Below, piece after piece: positions 47,826 to 60,800 of a DNA stretch of 64,000 nt (position 1 is its first letter; the number at the start of each line of letters is the position of its first letter). A model generated the notes under the pieces. It was not told the origin of the DNA, did no database searches, and was given only the letters and a program-made list of their open reading frames with translations. Source of the stretch: Coriaria nepalensis (Eukaryota > Streptophyta > Magnoliopsida > Cucurbitales > Coriariaceae); the NCBI GenBank assembly GCA_027186245.1, contig CP114489.1, positions 4,099,501-4,163,500 of the forward strand. The letters run 5' to 3'. Made by a program: the position numbers and the translations under genes.

Positions 47826-50800
47826 ATGGCAGAGGCTAAGACGGTGCTGATAACTACATTAGCTCTTTCTCTTCTGCTCATTTTCCTTCCGTTTGCCTTA
47901 TGCGGCCATGACTACGGCCAAGCTCTAAGCAATAGCATTCTCTTCTTTGAAGCTCAAAGATCAGGTTACTTGCCCCACAATCAAAGAGTCTCTTGGCGAG
48001 CTAACTCTGGTCTCCAAGACGGCAAAGCCAGTGGGGTAGGTCCTACTTATAAATTCACCTAAAAATTCTTACTTGTTTGGTTGGTGGGAAAAAGAAAAAG
48101 AAAAAAAAAATCTATACTTTGGAATTTTGTTTTTCTGGGCAGGTGGATCTGGTTGGAGGTTATTATGATGCAGGGGACAATGTGAAGTTCGGATTGCCTA
48201 TGGCATTCACTATTACAATGATGTCATGGAGCATAGTCGAGTACGGCAAGCAATTAGGTGCTAGTGGAGAGCTTGGTCATGCCATTGATGCTGTTAAATG
48301 GGGCACTGATTATTTAATTAAAGCTCACCCTCAACCCTATGTCCTCTTTGGAGAGGTACCAACCCCACCCTTTCACTCTCATCTTTTTAATTTTTTTTTA
48401 ATTTTTTTAATTATTAATTTTATTATTAATTATTAATTTTAATTTTAATTTTAATTTTTAATTTTTAATTTTAATTTGTTTATTTTTAGTTTTTAAATTT
48501 TATCCTATCCAGTATCCTTCTACTAAATACTTGAGTAACAGTTAACTATCTGCATGTTTGTTCTTTTGTTTGAAATGGTTTTTGACGTGAGTTTTGTGAT
48601 TAATTAAATCTTAGGTGGGAGATGGATACACCGACCACAACTGCTGGCAGAGGCCAGAGGATATGACAACTGACCGTCGCGCTTACAAGATTGACCCGAG
48701 TAATCCCGGGTCGGATCTTGCCGGAGAAACCGCAGCTGCCATGGCCGCGGCTTCCCTTGTCTTCCGCCACTCCAACCCTGCCTATGCCAATGAGCTGCTC
48801 ACCCACGCCCACCAGGTTAGTCTAATTTTTAATCCTTGGAAAAGTAAAAAAGAGAGGGAAAAAAACAAATAAATAAGAAGAAGGTAAATAATAATATTAA
48901 AAAAAAAACAGCAAGAAGCTTGTCAAACTCTTATGGATGTTTTGGAGTGTGGCCCACCAGATTGTTATACAGACTTAACGGTGTTTATTATTACCATTAT
49001 GTCAGGCACGAAATTTATTACAATCTTTTCCTACTTTCCCATCTACCGTTTCTAGGGCATGCGCCATTTAACTTTTCCGAGTTTGATTTCCAGTTGAAAA
49101 TTTGAACTGCACTAAACCAACTTATCATAAACGCATGATTTATGTTTTTTTTATTATTATTTTTAATCATTAATTTTAAATTATATAATTAGTAACGTGA
49201 CTTAATAATATTAATATAAAGATATTAAGGAGAAAAACGTACTTTAGCCTTGGTCCCGACGATCACGCGTACTATCGTTTTACTATTTAAAGATATGTCG
49301 TACTGACATAATCTCGACCGTCCACTTTCTTCCATCAGTATAAACGTCGTCTTGCCCCGTGACCACTGTCGGTGGTTGCCTTTGTACATTGCAACGTGTC
49401 GAGTCTTGCCACTAACTCTCATTACACAGTCAAAACGGTAGCTAACTAACTAACTAACTATTCTTCTTTTACTTTCCAGCTGTTCGACTTTGCGGACAAA
49501 TACAGGGGCAAATACGACAGCAGCATTAGTGTGGCCCAGAAGTACTATCGTTCCGTCAGTGGATACAATGTGAGCGATCATTTACTTCCTTTCTGTTTTA
49601 TTGGGCCTCACTGTACACATGTTTAAATTATGGGCTTTGGCTAAAACTAATAATGGGCTTGCTAAATTGTGCTGCAGGACGAGTTATTATGGGCTGCTGC
49701 ATGGTTGTACCAAGCAACCAACAATCAATACTACTTGAACTACCTGGGTAAAAATGGTGATTCCATGGGTGGGACCGGTTGGAGTATGACCGAGTTCAGT
49801 TGGGATGTCAAGTATGCTGGGGTTCAAACCCTTGTTGCCAAGGTAAATCCTTTTATCCTGCCCAAAAAAGAAAAGAAAAGAAAACCAACTGTCTTGTTTA
49901 ACTTTACATTGTTGGGTTGTTTCTGATCAACTGCTTTAACATCTATGTTTCGGTCATATATAATGCAGTTCTTAATGCAAGGCAAGGCTGGTCACTATGC
50001 GTCGGTGTTCGAAAAGTACCAAGAAAAAGCAGAAAACTTCATGTGTTCATGTATTCAAAAAGGTAACCGGAATGTCCAGACTACACCTGGAGGCCTTATT
50101 TTCCGTCAAAGATGGAACAATATGCAGTTTGTTACAAGTTCCTCTTTCCTTGCTACCGTTTACTCCGACTATCTTACATCTTCCGGTAAATCCTTGAAGT
50201 GTTCTTCTGGAAATGTCGCGCCATCCGAACTTCTCTCCTTCGCCAAATCACAGGTACTTTTTTTTTTCTGTCTTAACACAACAATGTATTCTTAAGGAAG
50301 TCTAAAATCTAATCATTTTAATGGTGACATTGTAATTAGGTTGACTATATTCTTGGGGACAATCCGAGAGCAACAAGTTACATGGTGGGATATGGGAACA
50401 ACTATCCGAGACAAGTTCACCATAGGGGAAGCTCCATTGTTTCTATCAAAGAGGATTCTTCGTTTGTTAGCTGTAGGGGAGGTTACGCCACATGGTTTAG
50501 CCGGAAAGGTAGCGATCCCAACCTTCTTACAGGTGCCATTGTTGGTGGGCCTGATGCCTACGATAACTTTGCTGATGAAAGGGATAATTACGAGCAGACC
50601 GAGCCTGCTACATATAACAATGCTCCTCTTCTTGGCATTTTGGCTCGACTAGGTGCTGGTCATAGCGGTTATAACCAACTCCTTCCTGGTAAATGAACAT
50701 ACTTTACACCTTTCATTTCTTAAATCGGATACAGTTAGATAAACTAAACTAGAATTTGTTATTACAGTTGCTGTCCCGGTCGTTTCCCAACCAAAAACTG

Positions 50801-51117
50801 TGGCGCAACCGAAAATAACCCCATCTTCAAGCCCGGTCGCAGTAGAGCAGAAGTTGACAGCTTCGTGGATTGCAAATAGAAAAACTTATTACAGATACTC
50901 TACTACTGTGATTAACAAGTCATCTAAGCCTCTGAATCATATCAGCCTTTCAATATCCAACCTTTACGGTCCTCTGTGGGGTCTAACCAAATCCGGTGAT
51001 TCCTATTTGTTCCCGTCTTGGATTAATTCGTTACCTGCCGGAAAAAGCCTTGAATTTGTCTACATTCATTCGGGTCCTCAAGCAGACGTATCTGTCTCAA
51101 GCTACACTCTGGCTTAA
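47826..51117 (+). CDS. GH9C2: Class-C GH9 endo-1,4-beta-glucanase with CBM49 (endoglucanase 6-like)
   Basis: Eight exons (47826-48035, 48143-48355, 48615-48815, 49480-49569, 49678-49842, 49969-50253, 50340-50688, 50768-51117) join to 620 codons, the length I recall for Arabidopsis GH9C2. Residues 1-26 are a signal peptide ([12 protein letters not shown]). The GH9 catalytic domain spans about 28-500. It carries YYDAGDN at 77-83 (catalytic Asp region), [10 protein letters not shown] at 411-420, and [17 protein letters not shown] at 466-482 (catalytic Glu region). A Pro/Ser-rich linker (about 505-530) leads to a C-terminal CBM49 ([28 protein letters not shown]). It cuts beta-1,4-glucans in the wall, and the CBM49 is thought to target crystalline cellulose. 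The exon structure is intact. Its position between ERF061 and LACS genes mirrors At1g64380-400. Confidence 0.95.
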
Positions 51118-51869
51118 GGTGGTGGAGGGAGCATGTTTATACTCTTAAGTATTGTGCAGATATAGAAATGCAGTCCGGAGGACCCTTTTTTTTTTTTCCT
51201 TTTTTTTCTCCTTGTGGTCAAGTGTGGTTTGCGGTCGGAACAGAGCTATATAGCTGATGGTGGGATGAATAAGGAGAGGAAGAAAGGAGTGAAGAGACGA
51301 TTTAAAAAGTGTGCTCATCCTCTTTCTCCTCCATTTGTTTAGAGTTTAGAGTTACGGATAGATTCGAGAGACGAACCGAGAGGATATTGACATCTCATTT
51401 GAATTGCAGAGGATTTCAAGCTTTCTCTGTAGCACTTTAGTGCATCTTTCGATTTTTGTGCATCTTTCTGTGTTCCGATATTGTAAGCTTTGCAGCGTAC
51501 TCTGTTTCCCTATATATATATGTTCATATACTTTGCCATTTTGTTTCTACATTTGTTGAAGATATTCGTCTGAAAATTTACCTCAATAAGAAGAAGAAGA
51601 AGGAGAAAATGATAAATTAACTTTTATTTATATATGTGTATATATATATATATATAATTGTTACAAACCTTTTGTCCTTTTTACACAATCTGGACACTCG
51701 GGGAAAATCTCCAGATGGGTTTAAGCAGAAGTTCCCAAATTGAAACACACTCGCAAGATTTTAAATTTTTAGAATCATCAAGAAGTTTTTATAAGAAACC
51801 ATGCCATCATAATTCACTGTACATACCATGATTGACTCCTGTAGTTCTCTACTTGTTCCGCGCAGTAGC
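51118..51869. other. Convergent 3' spacer
   Basis: 3' region of the endoglucanase gene and of the PP2C gene on the opposite strand. (TA)n tracts lie near 51510 and 51635-51655. No coding segment seen. Confidence 0.45.
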
Positions 51870-53315
51870 TCATTTACACTTCCTGAGCTCAACAACTATA
51901 ACGCTGATATTATCTTTGCTCCCCTTGGCAATTGCTACCTCTGCCAGAATTGCCGCCGCCATGGAAGCACGGCTTCCGTTCGTCCCTTCAGAAAGCATCC
52001 TCCTGCTGAGCTGACCGTCAAGACATCCCTTTACAACCTCACAAGCAAATTCGCTTGAAACAACATCCCATAGACCGTCACTGCCTATGATAAGAAACTC
52101 GTCCTGCTCCGTTCGCTCGCTCACTGTAACTTCTGGTTCGGAGCTCACAAATGGCTTCAATTTTTGAATCCCTGCACCATATCAAAGCACACGTAATTAA
52201 ACAGTAAGTAGAAATTAGCAGAAGTAATTCCTTCATATACATTATAGAGATCACGTACCGACCGATCTCGACGTAGCTAGGACTCCGAGAACACGAAAAC
52301 CGTCCCAATCTATGATCATTCCACCTGCAGTTTCCACCCTTTCATTTTCATCAGGCAGATCAGGCTGTAACAGAGAAAGTCATAAAAGAAAAGAAAAGGA
52401 AGAAAAAAAAAAGCGCAGGATGATTTAAAAATTTTCCGAATTAGGAATTGCCTTGTGATCACGTGTTAACGGAATGGAATGACCGTCTCGACAGAGAACC
52501 GCCCTGGAGTCGCCGCAATTAGCCACAACCAGCTCATCCGTCCCGACCATAACCACCAAAGCGGTGGATCCCATCGATGTTGCTTCCACTGCTTCTGCCA
52601 CATCCTCACGTACTTTAACCTCCTCATCCATTTTCAGAAAACACGCCGCCATCACCTTCTCCCAGTCCACTCGATTTCCGCCAACTGTTGTTCCTTCCAC
52701 CTCATTTGCTATCAGTTGATGCAGCCTATCACGGCATGCATTTGCAACTAGTGATCCACCGTGACCATCGTACACTGCAAAGGAATCGTACGAATTGAAC
52801 TCTGTGGACAAAATTCCTGGAATCACTGTAACCGCATCCTCCATAGATCTCCTCCGTCCGATTAAAGATATCGATCCGTGAGATAATGATTTTGATATCT
52901 GCACTTGCTCTTTCACCTCACCGCTTGCTACTGGCAATACAATCGGCGTCGGTTTTTGCCTTTCTTCTTCTACTTCCTCTGGCGGGTGGCTAGTTGATGC
53001 AACCGATGCAGATGGATCCGATCTCAGCTCCTTCACGCTGTCATTGAACTTCGGTTCTTTGATGGAAGGGCTTGGTAAGGTTGATGCATCATTGATGCAC
53101 ACTTCTCTCTTTCTCTGATTGATCATACACCGATCCTCGAAGCGAGGTCGATCAATTTCCTGTGGCGGGAAGCAGCTATCTATTGCTTTTTGCGATGAAT
53201 TTCGACGATCCTTTCTTTCTATATTTCCTTTCAGTTCGGCCGCTGCTGCGTTCAGGTTTGTGGGATTCTTTCCTCTTTCATCACCTTCGTCAACTGCCAG
53301 GATTCGTTTTCTCAT
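51870..53315 (-). CDS. Protein phosphatase 2C, clade-A-like (ABA co-receptor type)
   Basis: Three exons on the minus strand (53315-52452, 52364-52259, 52171-51870) give 423 aa. After a long variable N-terminus come [18 protein letters not shown] (about 151-168), the metal motif [20 protein letters not shown] (181-200), [25 protein letters not shown], then [20 protein letters not shown] (302-321). The last parts are [17 protein letters not shown] and [12 protein letters not shown]. The Trp at 308 sits at the position of the Trp lock that contacts ABA receptors, which supports clade A (HAI/AHG3-like). Two oddities: the first intron appears to begin GC (AAG|GCAATT) rather than GT, and the usual Asp of SRxIGD is Ile (SRSVGIQKLKP). 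If intron 1 is not removed, translation ends eight codons later. Upstream ABREs suggest ABA induction. Confidence 0.85.
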
Positions 53316-53530
53316 CCTCTCCTCCTTTTTTCTTTTCCTCTCGTTTCCTTCACTGTCATGGAACCTGACAGGAAATCAGACGCGGATGGGAACTGAATTT
53401 CAAATTTCAAGGGGGAACGAAAGATACAGCGAGAGAATCTGGAGCGTTGGATGATTCGGTGGAGAGTCGCTGGGCAACGTTTATCGGGAAACGACGGTTC
53501 ATCACGGCGGACTTGGGGTTATCTAAGGAA

Positions 53531-53537
53531 TACGTGG
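53531..53537 (+). promoter_or_regulatory. ABRE-like TACGTGG upstream of the PP2C gene
   Basis: TACGTGG about 220 bp upstream of the PP2C ATG (the gene is on the minus strand). It is an ACGT-core element, 22 bp from a stronger ABRE. Paired ABREs are the usual ABA-responsive arrangement. Confidence 0.5.
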
Positions 53538-53552
53538 ACCTAGAAGGAGAAT

Positions 53553-53561
53553 ACACGTGGC
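53553..53561 (+). promoter_or_regulatory. ABRE/G-box ACACGTGGC upstream of the PP2C gene
   Basis: ACACGTGGC is a full ABRE match about 240 bp upstream of the PP2C ATG and in the PP2C/LRR head-to-head spacer. Clade-A PP2C genes are typically ABA-induced through ABF factors, so this fits the gene call. Confidence 0.6.
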
Positions 53562-54114
53562 GAGTTTTTGGCGGGAGTTTATGATTTTTCTGTACCCCGT
53601 CTTTCTTTCTTTGCCTTTTTGCCTCATTTTTGCTACAAGTTTTCTCAGACTCAGCTTACGTGTCTTTCGATATAGGACTCACTTCCAAGTTTCAAGTTAC
53701 AAAAGAAGAACGGGGCTCATTTATAAATTTTGGAGATTTTAATAATTTTTAAAACAGCCCCAATCCAAACCCAGCCAGGAAGGAGCATTTCCTCGCCGCT
53801 GTTTCATATACAAAGTAGTTTCTTTCCCACAGTTTTTGAAGCATTGCTAAGAAACTACATGTCGCTTTCCTTTAAAGGTATAGGGTGGTGTTAGCCTATA
53901 ATGCAATATAGTTGGAAAAACTACATGTCGCTTCTCTCATGTGAGGTGGATAATTCATTCGTCGATGACAGCGTTGTGAATAGTGACGGGCAGTACTAGT
54001 TTGAATGATATAAATAGCTGATATAAGGATGGGATGAAACTGCTGAAGGCTGATTAACAGATCAGAGAAAGTCGAGAAATAGAGATTGGGAAGAAAGGCG
54101 TTGAGATCTGAGCG
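53562..54114. other. Divergent promoter region between the PP2C and CERES-like genes
   Basis: Remainder of the 0.8-kb head-to-head spacer. It must hold the promoter of the LRR gene. A short motif ACTACATGTCGCTT occurs twice (about 53850 and 53920). No coding segment seen. Confidence 0.45.
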
Positions 54115-56978
54115 ATGGAGGAGAATAACCGACTGGTGGAGCTTTGTATCGAGTCCGCCTGCCTGAGTACTGACAGCGTGGAGAAATGGAGGCGGCAGCT
54201 GCGAAGCATCGAACGCTTGCCTTCTCAGCTCGCGGATGCTCTTTTCCGCCGTCTTCACTCGCGACGCCTCCTCCATCCTTATTTAATTGAGTATGTTCTG
54301 CACTGTTATAAGTCTCTGATTCCTGAGAAAGATAGCAAATCAGCAAAAGACCAGTGAAACTTTGAGTCATTCATTGAATTCGATGAAGTGGTTCCTGATA
54401 TAGTCCTTCTTATAGCTGCTTCGTGGCGTTTTGAGTCTTGCTTTTGATCTGTGTTTTTTGGATCGTGTCAGTAGAAAATTCTATTCATTAGCTTGAAGAT
54501 GTTTAGATCATTTCCTGAAATGTTTACCTATTTGAAGTGGATTGAATGGTCTGATCTGTTGGCGAGGAGTGATTACAACGTTCTTTTTTTTAATCAATTT
54601 TTTATGAAAGTTTTTGGCAGATAAGCTGAGATTTAATTTACTTTTAGTCTGCCTTGAAATTTTGAGCCGATGTCACTCAATTTTACTTGAACTGCAGAGT
54701 TATAACTGATCACTGTACCTTGCTTCTGAAGAGTAAGCGAGATGTTCTTTATATTTGCAAATCGTTGATTATGCTGTCAAATTTAGTTCTTGCATCTATT
54801 AATAGTGCTGAACCCCAGGGAAAGGAATGAGAATGACATTCATTTCCACTCTTTTTGCACAATTATAGAAATCCTCTATACAATGTAGATGTTTATCCTG
54901 TTTCTGCCGTACCTCCTTTTCTCCAGAGTTTTCAAGTATGGCGTAGAGGAAATCAATCTCAGCGGTGATAATGCAGTGGATGCAGAATGGATGGCATACA
55001 TTGGATCATGTCGCTATTTACGCATATTGTATGTTGCAGATTGCCACAGACTGACGAGTTCTGCTCTTTGGCCTATTGGTGGTGTGTTAATGCAATTTTT
55101 TTTTCTTTTTCATTTTTCTTTATTCATTTTTCCTTTTGGGAGGAGGGGACTGGCCACTATGGCATAGCAGTGGTAATCTAAGTTTTTCTAGCATATAATT
55201 TTTGTTCATTTCAGGGATGACTAATTTGAAGGAGCTGGACCTTTCAAGATGTTTAAAGTTTACTGATGCTGGAATTAGGCATCTTTTATCCATATCAACT
55301 TTGGAAAAGCTATGGATTTCCGAAACTGGTGTTACTGCTGATGGGGTTGCCCTTCTTGCTTCCCTAGAAAACTTGATGGTCTTGGACTTGGGTGGTCTAC
55401 CAGTTACTGACCACGCAATCAGTTCTCTCCAGGTAAGTGCTCTTTTGTCTTCTTTACTCTTTTAATTTTTATTGTTGGTGACCAATAGCAATACAAATTC
55501 TCGGCTTATCGCTCTTTATTTCCTTCCATTCCTAGGTGCTTACAAAATTACATTACCTGGACATTTGGGGAAGTAAAATATCTGATGATGGATCCTCTGT
55601 TCTTCAAATGTTTCCAAAGTTGAGCTTTTTGAATTTAGCTTGGACTGATGTCACAAAGTTTCCTGATCTGCCTCATCTTGAATGCTTAAACATGAGTAAT
55701 TGTAACATCAACTCTGCACTTAAAGAGTATGGAGTTAAATCTCCATTAAATAAGCTCATTTTGTCTGGAACTACACTTTCAAATGAGGCCGAAGCATTGG
55801 AATATATTGAAATAAGTCTCCTACACTATCTGGATGCATCCAACTCTTCCTTTCAGAGCTTCTCCTTCTTACCTCAAATGAGAGCATTGGAATACTTGAA
55901 CCTCAGCTCTACCGCATTAGGCGACGATTCAATCGAATTAATTGCATGTGTAGGGGAAAATTTGAGATATCTAAACCTCAGCAACACAGCAGTTGCCTCT
56001 CTTGGATTAGGGATTTTAGCTGGCAAAGTCCCAAACCTAGAAACTATAGAATTATCTCACACACAAATCGATGATGTTGCAATATCATATATTGCTATGA
56101 TGCCTTCACTGAACACCGTCAATTTGAGCAATACAAAAATAAAAGGTAATGGGCTCTTTTTATTTCAATACTTTTATTAATATAGATATGATTAGTTTTG
56201 ACCTGTCTATAATATATAACCTCCCACAAAAGAGAGCGCATTGTAATGCAATCATTCCTCGTGAATAACCAGGTTTTATTCGCCAGCCAACTGCCAATTC
56301 TGATCCATTTCTGTCACTATCAGCTCTACAAAGTCTTGGTTGTTTAAAAACATTGAATTTGGAGCAGACTCAGATTGAAGATTCAGCTCTCCGCCCTCTA
56401 TCACGTTTCCAAGAGTTGAGTCATCTGCTGCTAAAAAGTCCTAAACTCACAGACATTTCCCTGCAGTATTTATCATCCCTTCCAAAGCTGGAAACTCTTG
56501 GCGTTTGTGATGCAGTTTTGACTAATAGTGCACTTGATCTGTTTAAACCTCCAAAATCTATAAGAAAGGTTGATTTAAGGGGTTGTTGGCTCTTAACTGA
56601 TGATGCAATATCAGCATTTAGTAAAAGTTTTCCTCAAATTGAGCTGAAGCATGAGCTTGTTCATGAATTACCATACAACAAACTCGGTTCCTATAGGAAG
56701 TCTCCAATTCAAACTGCCAAAAGATCACAAGTGACCCCGGAGAAGGGGAAAATGCCCATGTCATCAAGTTTTGTAGGTAAGCAGCTTTGGAAAGTACTAG
56801 TTCCTATTACTTTGTTCATACTCTGTCTGATTTCCAGATTTTCATCCTTTTTGAAACAGATCAAAGGTTTAAGTATAGCAGAGAGGAGCTACTTGCTCTA
56901 AAGTATTCCTCTTTGCCCCTCTCATCCAGTCGAGATAAAGCTGATTCAATACCCAAGATGAACTTAACTTACAATTAA
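54115..56978 (+). CDS. LRR protein, CERES-like (eIF4E-interacting LRR protein, At4g23840 type)
   Basis: Six exons (54115-54290, 54927-55081, 55215-55432, 55536-56145, 56273-56776, 56860-56978) join to 593 aa. The N-terminus has LVELCIESACLSTDSVEKWR and LERLPSQLAD-like sequence. About 15 leucine-rich repeats of the RNI/cysteine-containing style follow (LKELDLSRCLKFTDAGIRHL, LEYLNLSSTALGDDSIELI, LRYLNLSNTAVASLGLGILA). There is no signal peptide, membrane segment or kinase. The C-terminus carries YSREELL at 560-566, which fits the eIF4E-binding motif YxxxxL-phi. Arabidopsis CERES, an LRR protein that forms translation-initiation complexes through eIF4E, has this architecture by my recollection. 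The last acceptor was chosen at 56859/56860 because it restores this conserved motif in frame. Confidence 0.85.
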
Positions 56979-57380
56979 ATACTCATTTTATGTTCGATTA
57001 TCATATGTTTTTTTCTTTTAAGTGTATAGATATTTAGGTATGAAAAGATCAGATATGTACCCTTTTTGATGAGTTGGTTTAAGTATAGTTTTTTGCCCCT
57101 GAAGATATTCGATTGTGTTATGGAATATTGGAATATTCTATTGCTCTTTTGTAATTCAGTAACGTAATTCACAAGTTCCAGCACACGAAAAAGTGCCAAT
57201 CGTCATTCGTTAGTTTAATGTTATCAGCTCAGAGAAAGTGTCCACGAAATTTGTTGACAAAATCTTTTTAAATAAATAATTTGAACAAACTGCTTTTATA
57301 ATGTTTTATTTTATTATTATTTTAATAGATAATTTTATATTACGATAAAATTAGGAATGAAATAATAAAAAAATATATAA

Positions 57381-57418
<38 letters not shown>

Positions 57419-57813
57419 CAAAATTAAAGAAAAACGTCTAATACATTTCTGATGATCGAGGAAATTAAACACAAATTCTATTAAAAAATTTAGATTATAA
57501 ATAAAGAGATAACCCGTTAAAAATATTGAGTCCTCATATAAAAACGGGGAGAGAATATACTAAATTTGAATTATGTAATGATTCGTAGTTTAGAAAATTA
57601 ATATTCGTATAAGTAACTATAAAATTATAAAAGATGAGCTTAAATGGTGATGAAATAAATAATTTCACATTATTTCACGAACTGGTTATAGTACATGAAT
57701 CTCAAATGGTCTTATCTATAATATACAGTCAAAGGAATCTGTTTAAGTAAATAGCAAATGGTGTCGTATATGGAAACTATGGAACAAGGGGTGTGATTCT
57801 GCAAGTATTTCCT
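56979..57813. other. Convergent 3' spacer
   Basis: AT-rich 3'-3' spacer between the LRR gene and the acyl-CoA synthetase gene, with an (AT)n tract at about 57388-57415. Nothing coding was seen. Confidence 0.5.
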
Positions 57814-60800
57814 TCACGCACGTGGCTTGTTTGCAGACTTGTACATGTTGTCGATCGCGGTCTGTTCACAAAATTTTTGTCAGAATTCGCAAAACCATCA
57901 ACTTTGTTTCCGAAATAGAAAGGAAAAAAAAAAGGGTAAATCAAATCAACTAGAACTCTGTACTAAAAGCGTAGTAGAGGAAATCAAGAACCTGATAGTA
58001 TTTAAGCAATTGAGGTCTCTTCTTCTTATATGTTGGAGTTATAAGGTCTTTTTCCATGTCGAATGGATAAGGGTCGAGGTGAATAGCTCTGATAAACTCG
58101 AAACCTTTCAACTGCGTAGAAAAACAACAAACACTTTCAGTCTGTTTTCAGAAGTGGAAAAGATTTTATGGACCACGATAACAAAGTAGAGCTACTACAA
58201 TAAGTATACAAGTAAGGAATAAACCTTTTTCTCTTTGGCAACCTTTGCAAGTTCCCCCAACAAGTATTCTTTTGCCCTCTGATCCTTGCAGAGAGTTTCG
58301 AAATCCCCAGTCACACCCTTTTCTGCAGCCCATTGTTCGAGTGCTTGCTTGTTGGGATTAGCAACCGCAACAAGGCAGGACTCAAAGCTGTTCCCATAAA
58401 CCCATATCTAACATGTAAAAATAAAAAAGAGTTATAAACTTTCAAAACATTGTTGATATCAATTGCAGGAACCAACAGCTACAGCATTGCTATTTATTAT
58501 TTTTATTTTTTTTCCGGCTCTCTGATATGGCTACTTAAACTTTGTCCATAAGGGTGCCGCTTCCCCTTCTATGGATGTTCTTAGAGTAGACGAATTGAAA
58601 GGCATACCATGTCTATATCAGACACAAGACCATAAATATTCTCCAAATTTTCAACTGCAACATATTCTCCTTGTGAGAGTTTGAATATATTCTTCTTGCG
58701 GTCAATAATTCTCAAGCTTCCATCCGTTTGCCACTCCCCAATATCACCTGATGAACACGTTAATTATGAGCAAAGTGGTACAGGAAGATAATGACCAAGC
58801 AGAAAATATAAGAAAAGAAACAGAAAGGCAGAACCTGTGTGAAACCACCCATCAATCAAGACCTCTTTGGTAAGGTCTTCACGTTTGTAGTATCCTGAAA
58901 ACAATGTATCTCCCCTAACACATACTTCTCCACGTGGTGTGCTTGAAAGGGCATCATATCCCATTTCTGGAACAGACTCCAAGCACACATCCACATTTGG
59001 CACCGGAGGACCGACTGTACCCAGCATTGATGGCTCATGTGGTAGGGAGACAAATGTGCCCGCACAAGTTTCAGTTAGACCTGGATTGACATAGAGGTTC
59101 AGTAATCATTCCATGTTCAACATAAAAGAGGAATGTACAAAAGTTATATGCATGCACAGAATAAAATATCCTGCAAAATTTAGATGAGATACCATATCCT
59201 TGTAAAACATGAGCACATGTTACAACTCGTAGGTAGGCTTCAACATGAGCAGAGAGAGGTGCTGCTCCAGAGAGAATAAGGCGGACATTACCCCCCAAAC
59301 CATCCTTTACCTGAAACTCGAAGAGAACTAAGGAGATTAAAAAATAATAATAATAATAATAATGAGCTTAACATGATTCAGTCATTACAGCCACTGTTCT
59401 GGTGCCAACTAGAAGGCCACAAGTTGAGAACCATTTTTTTTTTTACCTTATTAAAGACAATCTTATCACAAATGGGAGCTGCCTCAAGATGTTTTGCCCC
59501 CTTTTGGATGTTGTGATTTTTGCTGTCGTAATGAAAGGAATAGAATCAGTAAGTGGAATTCCACTGGTTGAAAGAAACAGATGCATACATCTCAAAACAG
59601 CCTTTTATTGAATTTGTGTGGTTAATCAAATTTAGAGTAGATACCAAGCAATCAGGAAGGTTCTCATACTTAAGAATTGAGGAACATTTAAGTTATCGCA
59701 TTCGGAAATTTTAACTTACTATGAGTATGCTAAATTGAACAACGTCTTTTTTAAGAAGCCTCCTGAAGCTATCTTCTGAGTTAACCCTGGAAATGTGAAC
59801 AGTGGATTATCACCTATAACACACGAATTGCAAAAATTTGCAGGGCACAAGAGTAACGTCCTTGCTAAGATGTCAAAAGAAAAAAAAATCTTATTCTAGT
59901 TGTTTACAATATGTACAAAAATATCAAGACAATGAAATAGTAGCCTTTTGACGTATAGAGTTTACCCCCATAAATCCTATCCAATACACGAGGAACCGCA
60001 CAAAATATAGTTGGCTTTAGCTCTCCAATATCTTCAACTAATAATTTCACATCCTGCAGAACACTTTGATTAAGAAATCACCCATTAATATAGTATTTGG
60101 CAAGGGAAGAATTCAATGTTGATCACTCACCCCACGCCAGAATCCTATTGATGCACCATGTAGAATAAACAACTCCTCAATCACCCGGTCAAAGATATGT
60201 GCAAGAGGAAGATATGACATATATACGTCATTCCCATCTAACTATAAGAAACAAATAAAGAATTGCAATGTCAGACTCGAGTATTCAATACTTTGAGAGG
60301 GGGGGAGAGAGAACTTTCATATGTTATCGTGATACAGACCTAGAATAAGCTGAAATAATAAATGACAGTCACCTGTTCATTCACTTTTTCTAGCAAGCAT
60401 TTCACACCAGCTATGAGCGAAATGATACTCTTATTTGATATCAACACTCCTTTGGGATCACCAGTAGTTCCACTTGTGTACATAATGGTAGAGATATCAC
60501 TTTTCTTTTTCACAGGAAGATCATAATGCTGATTATCCCCCTGTTTTAGATAGAAAATGCTGATTATGCTCAATTAAACACTTATACCATATTTCTTTCC
60601 AAATTGCATAAATTGCTGTCGCTAACAATATCATGATATAGAAACAAGATTTCTACTTAAGATGATTACAGTGAAATCTTTTCACATTTAATGTAAAGTA
60701 AATACTTTATGACAGGAACAGAAACATTGAAAAGTAAAACACTACAGATCGAAGATAAAAACCTACCAACTGCAAAAATTCATCCCAAGAATAGATTTCC

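Noticed and set aside
57827..58189. 120-aa plus-strand open frame
   Set aside because: Antisense to the last two LACS exons and the intron between them.
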